A DNA stretch of 64,000 bases from Desulfogranum japonicum DSM 18378 (GTDB lineage Bacteria; Desulfobacterota; Desulfobulbia; Desulfobulbales; Desulfobulbaceae). The DNA is taken from the NCBI RefSeq assembly GCF_000429945.1, contig NZ_AUCV01000005.1, forward strand, positions 62,001 through 126,000, read 5' to 3'. Position 1 is the stretch's first letter, and each line of letters begins with the position of its first letter. The position numbers and the translations under genes were made by a program. Shown one piece after another: positions 45,105-51,193 of this stretch. A model generated the notes under the pieces. It saw nothing but the letters and a program-made list of their open reading frames with translations. It was not told where the DNA came from and ran no database searches.

Positions 45105-45620
45105 GGTTATTCAGGTGTGTATTTGTTACGGATGGGAAAACGGCCTGGCCTTGGGGGGCAATGCGTGAGACAGCCGCTCATCTTGTAGTATTGCTTTCTC
45201 GTTCAATCTTTATGCTCAGCGTAAATGTCTCTCCAGAAACATTGTGATATGTTCAGGCAGATCACAGAGTGTACCTGTACCGCGGATTCTGAGCGAAAAA
45301 ATCGTTTATAAAATACGTTGTGATTTGTAGCACGTCGTAATATGAAACGCAATGGCTATTAGATTGCTATTCAGGCGATGGTTTGTTATTTTCATCCGTG
45401 ATATAAGAGATTGGTAACTGATCACAGGGCATTCGATCTCTCTGCGATCAGGTTGGTTTACCTCGTATTCAGTTTCCTGCGCCAGCCTGGTTGCAGAGAT
45501 GTCGGACCCCTTGCAACCCGTTGTCAATACAAATGTTAATCGAACTTACCGGGCTTCCCCTGTGAGTAGTTACATAGACAGTTATTTTTTTCCGCAACGC
45601 CCCCATACGGGGAAAGCCGG
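45105..45620. other. 516-bp gap with two hairpins before tatC
   Basis: No gene is supported. Two hairpins lie in a row. The first is CTGATC-a-CAG at 45418-45427 with CTG-c-GATCAG at 45442-45451 (9 pairs, one mismatch). The second is GGTTGCA at 45489-45495 with TGCAACC at 45512-45518. It also contains TGTGAGTAGTTAC (45561-45573), seen again at 18663-18675. A small RNA or decayed element is possible. Confidence 0.4.
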
Positions 45621-46346
45621 TTGTCGATTTATAATATGAACACTGAAACCAGAACACAAATTATCGTTTTTCTTTCTGAGTTACGCAGAACAATTAAATA
45701 TACTGGATTGTCCCTGATTCTGGTAACAGTTGGGTTATTTCTTTATTCCAACAGCTTGATTCCACTGTTGCAGGATCATCTTGGCGAAAAGTTGTATTTT
45801 TTTTCCGTGGCTGGTCCTTTTCTGGCCCACGTGAAGGTTTCTTTTTTTGGTGCGTTGTATATACTTATGCCACTGTTGACGTTGGTTTTATGGAAATCTA
45901 TGGGTAAAGCCTTTGGGGTGGAAGGAAAATCACTGGCAGGCTTTGTCGCTGCGACCTGTGCGCTTTTTTATGCAGGCACGGTTTTTTGTTATCTGGTTAC
46001 ACTGCCTTACGGGGTGCAGTTTCTGCTTGGTTTTCAATCCGAAGATTTAAAGGCTGTGATTTCCATTGGTAAATTTGTGAATTTCGTCACTATTTTTATC
46101 CTGGCTTTTGGGTTGATATTTGAGCTACCTGTTTTTATGGTTTTCAGTGCGAAAGTCGGTTTATTTTCACGGCAAACCTTTGAACGCAACAGACGATTTG
46201 CCGTCTTAGGGATTGCCATTTTAGCTGCTGTTCTCACCCCAACTCCGGATGTTGTGAATATGGCCCTGATGGGATGCCCTCTTTATCTTCTTTATGAAGT
46301 CGGCATTTTTGTTATTCGGCTTATGGGGATTGAAAAAAGGGTATAA
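45621..46346 (+). CDS. tatC: Twin-arginine translocase subunit TatC
   Basis: 241 residues with six membrane helices. FLSELRRTIKYTG matches the conserved N-terminal ELRxR; FSVAGPFLAHVKVSFFGALY is the conserved first periplasmic loop (normally PxEPF). FGLIFELPVFMVFSAKVGL is the FGxxFExP motif and AVLTPTPDVVNMALMGCPLY the TPxPDxxxQ region, with N at the usual Q. Start TTG 45621 (GGGGAAAG upstream) or ATG 45636. No tatA/B in the window. Exports folded cofactor proteins such as hydrogenases. Confidence 0.9.
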   Translation: MSIYNMNTETRTQIIVFLSELRRTIKYTGLSLILVTVGLFLYSNSLIPLLQDHLGEKLYFFSVAGPFLAHVKVSFFGALYILMPLLTLVLWKSMGKAFGVEGKSLAGFVAATCALFYAGTVFCYLVTLPYGVQFLLGFQSEDLKAVISIGKFVNFVTIFILAFGLIFELPVFMVFSAKVGLFSRQTFERNRRFAVLGIAILAAVLTPTPDVVNMALMGCPLYLLYEVGIFVIRLMGIEKRV

Positions 46347-46384
46347 TCTCCTGAAATATTTATGATTCGCTTTTTCTTGGCCCT

Positions 46385-46804
46385 TTAACCGTATTCAATA
46401 ACTGAGATGCCGTGCCTGCGAAGAAGTGCCGCAGTAACCCCGAGAACAGCCCCTGCACCGCAGGATGGACTTTTTGATTTAAGCAAACAGTATTGGATAT
46501 TTTGCTGTTGAGCAATGTTAAGGACCATATTGGCCCCCTGAATGAAGGCTGTGGTGACGTCTTCACCGTCAGATCGTATAACCCGGGCTTTACCTTGCAA
46601 TACGTCGTGGCCGTCTCCACCTGTCAGATTAGCCGGTAACCGAGGGGTGGTGAGTCCACCAAGTTGTTCAGGGCAGACAGGGATCCAGATGTGTTTCTGC
46701 AGATGCTGTTGGCAAAGAGGGTCCGGCTTGCTTTTGCCGTCGTATCGCGTTGGCAGTCCTGTGAGGCAGGCGCTGACAAGGCAGCATGTCGGGTAGGTAT
46801 TCAT
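46385..46804 (-). CDS. DUF523 family protein
   Basis: About 139 residues from ATG 46804. Cys-rich N-terminus CCLVSACLTGLPTRYDGKS, PVCPEQLGGL, and C-terminal LLKSKSPSCG are hallmarks of DUF523, which includes 2-thiouracil desulfurase-like enzymes thought to bind an Fe-S cluster. Full domain length. Convergent with tatC with 38 bp between. Confidence 0.88.
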   Translation of the reverse strand: MNTYPTCCLVSACLTGLPTRYDGKSKPDPLCQQHLQKHIWIPVCPEQLGGLTTPRLPANLTGGDGHDVLQGKARVIRSDGEDVTTAFIQGANMVLNIAQQQNIQYCLLKSKSPSCGAGAVLGVTAALLRRHGISVIEYG

Positions 46805-46835
46805 AGTGATGAAATAGAGCAAAGATGCATTGATT

Positions 46836-47150
46836 ATGATTGATCGAAGTAAAAGACGACAGGCACAACAGCAAAAAAAAATCTTTTTGCGTTGCGCTGT
46901 ATTGTTGGGCCTCTGTTTTATTCTTGCCCTTCTGTTTACTCCTGGCTACGGTTTGTTTTCCTACCGTAAGGCCGTGAAACAGCAAACTATACAGATACAG
47001 GAAAATCAACGCATGCAAAAGGAAAATGAACAACTCGCGCAGGAAATTGATCTCCTGAAGAATGATGAAAAGTATATCGAAAACGTTGCGCGCAAGGAGT
47101 ACGGCCTGTTGAAAAAGAATGAAGAGGTTTATGAGTTTAAACGGAAATAG
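46836..47150 (+). CDS. FtsB/DivIC-like septum formation initiator
   Basis: About 104 residues from ATG 46836 (TTG 46830 is also possible). Basic cytoplasmic tail, one membrane helix (LRCAVLLGLCFILALLF), then a periplasmic coiled coil (QIQENQRMQKENEQLAQEID) and the ENVARKEYGLLKKNEEVY ending typical of FtsB/DivIC. A role in the FtsQBL-type divisome is inferred from the family. Confidence 0.82.
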   Translation: MIDRSKRRQAQQQKKIFLRCAVLLGLCFILALLFTPGYGLFSYRKAVKQQTIQIQENQRMQKENEQLAQEIDLLKNDEKYIENVARKEYGLLKKNEEVYEFKRK

Positions 47151-47175
47151 AAGAAGTGAAGGCATTTAAAGATGC

Positions 47176-47221
47176 CGGTGGCAGCGCACCGTTTAACGCA
47201 TAGTGCCACCGTGGGGGAGAG
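47176..47221. repeat. Hairpin between ftsB-like and FmdB genes
   Basis: CGGTGGCA (47176-47183) pairs perfectly with TGCCACCG (47214-47221). It is flanked by GGCAT/ATGCC (47161-47175) and by GCCTGAA/TTCAGGC (47237-47243 with 47274-47280). No T-run, so a structured 3' region rather than a standard terminator. Confidence 0.45.
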
Positions 47222-47270
47222 GAACTGCCTGAAATAATGGCGGCCCGCACGGGGCCTCTGAAATTCAGGC

Positions 47271-47483
47271 TCAGGAGAAGCCGGAAGGTGCAGAACATGG
47301 AGAACCCGCAACCGGCAGAGAAGTACCTTTTTTGCCTACACGCATAGCCGAAGCAGAAATACGTTTTTGGACATGCCTGCTTGCACATTTAGGACATTTT
47401 GGAGTTTCACTGTCTTGCGAACTCGTGGTTAAATGTTCGAAAAGAGTACTGCAGTCGCGACATTGATATTCATAAATAGGCAT
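47271..47483 (-). CDS. FmdB-type zinc ribbon protein
   Basis: 70 residues: MPIYEYQCRDCSTLFEHL then CPKCASRHVQKRISASAMRV, the CxxC...CxxC zinc ribbon of the FmdB/CxxC regulatory family. C-terminal Ser/Pro/Gly tail. GGAGG before the start. The family was named from formamidase operons, but no target is known. Confidence 0.88.
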   Translation of the reverse strand: MPIYEYQCRDCSTLFEHLTTSSQDSETPKCPKCASRHVQKRISASAMRVGKKGTSLPVAGSPCSAPSGFS

Positions 47484-47635
47484 TGTGCAGTTCCTCCGGG
47501 CTAGTACTGTAAGGTGGTGCGAGTTCCTTTATATGCAACAGGGGGCTCTCTTCTGGTAAGTAGTTTTTGCACAGGTTGTATTTTCGTAACCTTTTTTGGG
47601 TTGTGTGCTATAGAAAATAACCATGGTAGTTCACT

Positions 47636-48493
47636 TTGTCATCGGATAAACAAACAGTCCCATCCGCCGGGAAAAACGTACAGGACTCCGAAGTACGTGC
47701 CCGGTACGCAGCTCTGCTGGCCAACGATCTTCGCAGCTATCTTTGCTTTCATCAACAATTGGGAATCGATACGTATCCTGCAGAAGAAGGTCTGTTGCGG
47801 GTGGAGAAAACTGCTCAGCCAAAGGTTCCTTCCCGTTCGAAGCCGTATCCTCAGAAAACAACTCAGAAAATAAGCCCGCAGCAAAAGACTGTACAGCAGT
47901 CCCCTCCAACTTCTCTCAGCAGAGAGTCTGTAGATGCTGTATTGAAAGATATTGTTGCCTGTTCTCAATGTGAACAGGCTGGCAGGAGAATTCAGCCGGC
48001 ACCGGGCAGGCCAGGTGGTGTAAAGCTCATGATCGTCGGTGATTATTGCCTTGTTTCTTCAGCTGGGCAAAAAATGCTTTTCGGCGAGCAGGAGGATCAG
48101 ATGCTCTGGCGAATGGTGGAGGCCTTAGGGCTTCGGAAGGAAGAGGTCTATGTGACGAATTGTTTGAAGTGCCTCTGTGATGGCCATCCACGGGAAAGTA
48201 AAATTGATATGGATCGTTGCCTGGCTCTTCTCAGTCGCGAAATAGCCGCTGTTCGACCTCCTGTAATTTGTGCAATGGGTACCATGGCCGGTCAGATGCT
48301 TTTGGGTACCAATGACAGCGTTATTCGTTTACGAGGTCGTTTTCTCCCTTATCGCTATGCTGAACATGTCAATGTTCAGGTTATGGTGACTTTTCATCCA
48401 AGATTTCTTCTTGGCCAGCCGGAAATGAAGCGCGCAACCTGGGAAGACCTGCAGCAGATTCAACGGCGTTTTCTCCAGGAGAAGAGGGTATAA
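47636..48493 (+). CDS. Uracil-DNA glycosylase, family 4-like
   Basis: 285 residues; start TTG 47636 (no better in-frame start). The N-terminal 95 residues are Pro/Ser/Gln-rich and not conserved. The core has 4Fe-4S cysteines (ACSQCE, NCLKCLCDGHP, MDRC), with IVGDYC in place of the usual GEAPG motif I, and TFHPRFLL in place of HPS(Y/A). The changed motif I (DYCLVSSAGQ) means activity on uracil should not be assumed. Fits the UDG-4/5 superfamily. Confidence 0.8.
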   Translation: MSSDKQTVPSAGKNVQDSEVRARYAALLANDLRSYLCFHQQLGIDTYPAEEGLLRVEKTAQPKVPSRSKPYPQKTTQKISPQQKTVQQSPPTSLSRESVDAVLKDIVACSQCEQAGRRIQPAPGRPGGVKLMIVGDYCLVSSAGQKMLFGEQEDQMLWRMVEALGLRKEEVYVTNCLKCLCDGHPRESKIDMDRCLALLSREIAAVRPPVICAMGTMAGQMLLGTNDSVIRLRGRFLPYRYAEHVNVQVMVTFHPRFLLGQPEMKRATWEDLQQIQRRFLQEKRV

Positions 48494-48901
48494 TTACTCA
48501 TTTTGCTTCGCCTGGCGCATGGCTATGATGCTGCGTCTTCCCAATTCGCGCAGGAAACTGCCCACAGCGATCTCAGCTTCCCGCGGATTGAGTTGATGTT
48601 CCCTGTGGAGGACTGTAGCAATCTCACGGACTGTGCGTTGCCCATCAATGAGTCTCCAGACCTGACTTCCAAGGACATCAAGTTGTAATTTTTTCATCAT
48701 GTATTTGCGCTCAGGATGGGTACCCGAGATCCTGATGAGTACTTTTTCAAAGAACGGTGCCTGCTCCACAGGATATCGAATCAATAGCCCCTGTTCATTG
48801 TTTTCTTCTTCGATCAATGGATGTTGCACGGGAATACAGGCCAATGCTTCCTGACGGCTGAGTGGATCCTGGCTGGGACTTTTTTTAAGAAATGAAAACA
48901 T
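48494..48901 (-). CDS. PqqD-like protein (RiPP recognition element fold)
   Basis: 135 residues. The C-terminal 75 match the PqqD winged-helix pattern: MKKLQLDVLGSQVWRLIDGQ, RTVREIATVLHREHQL, AEIAVGSFLRELGRRSII. PqqD-like domains bind peptide substrates for radical-SAM and other RiPP enzymes. The N-terminal 60 residues are an unrecognised extension. No radical SAM partner or obvious precursor peptide is nearby. It is the last gene of the ABC exporter islet. Confidence 0.75.
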   Translation of the reverse strand: MFSFLKKSPSQDPLSRQEALACIPVQHPLIEEENNEQGLLIRYPVEQAPFFEKVLIRISGTHPERKYMMKKLQLDVLGSQVWRLIDGQRTVREIATVLHREHQLNPREAEIAVGSFLRELGRRSIIAMRQAKQNE

Positions 48902-48969
48902 AGCTAAGCTGTCGAAATTGCATCTTCTATTAACATGGGTGTATATACCGGGGCTTTAGCATATTCACC

Positions 48970-49833
48970 TCAGCGGGGATGAAAAGATTCTCGTATTGCA
49001 TCAAAGAACGACTCTGGTTGTACAGAACCGTTATATTCCACTCCCAGGATACAATTGTTCTCCCTATGATGGGTTAGTTCCAACCACTTGTGGGCAGGTT
49101 TTTGCTGTAGGAAGGCAAATACTTTTTGTAACCCCAGGCGTTTATCTTCCCATGTCTGCCTATTGGCCTGTTGGTTTTCCAGAGGTTGAAGGGAACCGGC
49201 AAGTTGGTGTCCCCAATTCTGAAGACTATGGTCTTTAAGTAATATTTCCGCTGGCTTGAAACGAGAGAAAAAGAGTCTGCTTTTTTTATAGGAAAAGTTC
49301 AATTCAAATTTTCCTGGCAGGAACCTGTATGTGTGTAGCGTATATCGGGGTGGTGTCTGCAGGGCAATATCAAACAGCGCATAGTCTGTAGGACCGTCTT
49401 TACCGGAGAAGTGTATGCTGGCAAGCAGTGAAATCAGCAGAGATGATTCCAGTAATTCCGGATTGTAGATCTGTAGCAAGACAATCCATCCTTTAAGACG
49501 GTTAATGGCCAATATACCATGTCCCTGGAACCGATTTTCCGACCAGTAAAAACCTGTCAGGTCAAGTTGCGGAAGGGATTCCCGGAACGTATGCGGCAAA
49601 ATCCAGGGAGAGTGCAATGAAAATCTCTTTGATTTTGCCATCTTGTCCAGGATTTTTTCAGGTGCCGGAGGTGTGTTGATTTGCAGCCAGCGCAGCGCGA
49701 CATCGGGGAAACCATCTTTTTCGAGTAAAAGGTAGTCACGAAATACGGTGACAGGCGTCCATTCGTTCGGGGCCTTGAATGAGAGGCTATTCCAGGCCAG
49801 GTTCTGTAGGGTATCGTCAGGATAGGGGCGCAC
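48970..49833 (-). CDS. Uncharacterised 287-aa protein
   Basis: Start GTG 49833; no ATG fits. I do not recognise it. Soluble, no signal peptide, rich in Leu/Phe/Trp, with patterns such as SLSFKAPNEWTPVTVFRDYL, GHGILAINRLKGWIVLLQIY and KKSRLFFSRFKPAEILLKDH. The opening, a beta-rich stretch with Trp, recalls proteins that bind hydrophobic ligands, but that is guesswork. It lies 68 bp before the PqqD-like gene; genomic pairing suggests shared function. Confidence 0.7.
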   Translation of the reverse strand: MRPYPDDTLQNLAWNSLSFKAPNEWTPVTVFRDYLLLEKDGFPDVALRWLQINTPPAPEKILDKMAKSKRFSLHSPWILPHTFRESLPQLDLTGFYWSENRFQGHGILAINRLKGWIVLLQIYNPELLESSLLISLLASIHFSGKDGPTDYALFDIALQTPPRYTLHTYRFLPGKFELNFSYKKSRLFFSRFKPAEILLKDHSLQNWGHQLAGSLQPLENQQANRQTWEDKRLGLQKVFAFLQQKPAHKWLELTHHRENNCILGVEYNGSVQPESFFDAIRESFHPR

Positions 49834-49990
49834 GAGATAAATGATTCCTGTTGAAAAGCAGTGGAGACTCCAGTGATTTTTCAGGGAAATACGACTGTTT
49901 TTCTGAATTGTTTTTGGTCAAGACCAGAGCTGTAAGGCGTAACGCGATAGTAAAGATAGTCCGTATTGATCCTGTTTATGGTCTACGATT

Positions 49991-50620
49991 TTATTCTTGT
50001 TCGTTTGATTGCTCAGGTGCAACAGAATACGGGATGATTTGGTCCCAGTTGCGTCTTTGTTCCGGGGTTGCTTCCTTTGTTTTGGCGTGGCAAATCTCAT
50101 TAAAACAAGCCCGTTCAATTTTAATACGCTCAGGCAGGGACATTTTTACCATACTACCAAAATTTTCATCAGGATCCTTTTTATTATATTGCAGGGTTAT
50201 GGAAACTTTTTCACCCAATTCATCTGTAAAATACCACTTCCATGCTTTCAGGATTCCAAATGCATCCCCGGTATACTTTGTTGGAGGACCAAGCTGTTTT
50301 TTATACCTTCGAAAGAGACGATTAAAATATGCTTCTTCCGTGTTGGCGTATTTCATTTTGATGCGAACGATTTTTCCTGGTTTATCACATACTCCGTATT
50401 CAATGATACCTTTGCGAAATTCCCCTATATCCTCCACGATTACCTGTTTGAGGAAATTGCTGTAACTGAGGTAGTCGTATTCCTCAATAGAGGCTCCCAG
50501 ACTGAAACCGGCAATCTGCTTGGGGGCTTTCTGGTCTGCCGGATATGCAGAAAGAGGAAACAGGAGTGTCAGCCAAATTGTTGCCAATATATGCAAAACA
50601 GTGTGTGTCGTTGTTCTCAT
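49991..50620 (-). CDS. Uncharacterised secreted protein, 209 aa
   Basis: Signal peptide (ILATIWLTLLFPLSAYPAD, cleavage near AYP/AD). The mature part opens with IAGFSLGASIEEYDYLSYS, reminiscent of small periplasmic proteins that start with 'GxxLGxxxEE', and has a central FNRLFRRYKKQLGPPTKYTG and a pair of Cys near the C-terminus (ERACFNEICHAKT). Family not recognised. It is 21 bp downstream of the cNMP-binding gene and 157 bp upstream of the 287-aa gene. Confidence 0.72.
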   Translation of the reverse strand: MRTTTHTVLHILATIWLTLLFPLSAYPADQKAPKQIAGFSLGASIEEYDYLSYSNFLKQVIVEDIGEFRKGIIEYGVCDKPGKIVRIKMKYANTEEAYFNRLFRRYKKQLGPPTKYTGDAFGILKAWKWYFTDELGEKVSITLQYNKKDPDENFGSMVKMSLPERIKIERACFNEICHAKTKEATPEQRRNWDQIIPYSVAPEQSNEQE

Positions 50621-50641
50621 GGCTGGGGCCGGGATGTAAAA

Positions 50642-51193
50642 TTATCTTTCATCTTGTGAGAGAAATGAACCGTCGGGCATGGCCTCGAGTTCTGTTTTTT
50701 CAATGAGCTTTCGATTTTGATCAACAAAACGGTTAATATGTAATTTTATAATTTTTTCAACGGCTTTACCGTAGGCCTGAGGATATTTTTCCATAACTTT
50801 TTGAAAGGCTTCCCGCGATATGGAGAGAAGCGTTGTGTCGGTTTCTGCCCATGCTGAAAAAAAACAGTCAAATTGCGCGAGCTGAGCCAGTTCACCAAAG
50901 TAATTGATCTCGTCTGACGGCAATTGCTGAAGATTATACATTCGACCGTTATATTCATCACAGATTGCCACTGTCCCGGAAACTATCAAGTACATTTTTT
51001 GGCAGGGTTGGCCCTGGATAATAATTGATGATCGTGCAGAAAAATACTCTTTCTCACTTAGGTAGGCAAACAAGCGCAGAATGTCAACCGGAGTATCTTT
51101 AAAAAGAGGCATCTTTCGCAAAAAGGACAGCGCTTCCTGGATTTGACATGTCTGTCCTTGGGCGGTTGTTTTATTGTGCCCGTGTGAGTTCAT
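50642..51193 (-). CDS. Cyclic nucleotide-binding domain protein
   Basis: 183 residues from ATG 51193 (AAGGTG upstream). A single Crp-like cNMP beta-roll (about 20-140): FLRKMPLFKDTPVDILRLFA, SSIIIQGQPCQKMYLIVSGT, ELAQLAQFDCFFSAWAETDT. The phosphate-binding cassette (usually GExxxxRSA) reads FGELAQLAQFDCFFS, lacking the Arg that binds the phosphate. So it may not bind cAMP. No DNA-binding HTH. Overlaps the ABC exporter's 3' end by 23 bp, so translation is coupled. Confidence 0.82.
   Translation of the reverse strand: MNSHGHNKTTAQGQTCQIQEALSFLRKMPLFKDTPVDILRLFAYLSEKEYFSARSSIIIQGQPCQKMYLIVSGTVAICDEYNGRMYNLQQLPSDEINYFGELAQLAQFDCFFSAWAETDTTLLSISREAFQKVMEKYPQAYGKAVEKIIKLHINRFVDQNRKLIEKTELEAMPDGSFLSQDER

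Noticed and set aside
45306-45527. 73-codon minus-strand frame in the tatC upstream gap
   Set aside because: No ribosome site and atypical composition; overlaps the two hairpins.
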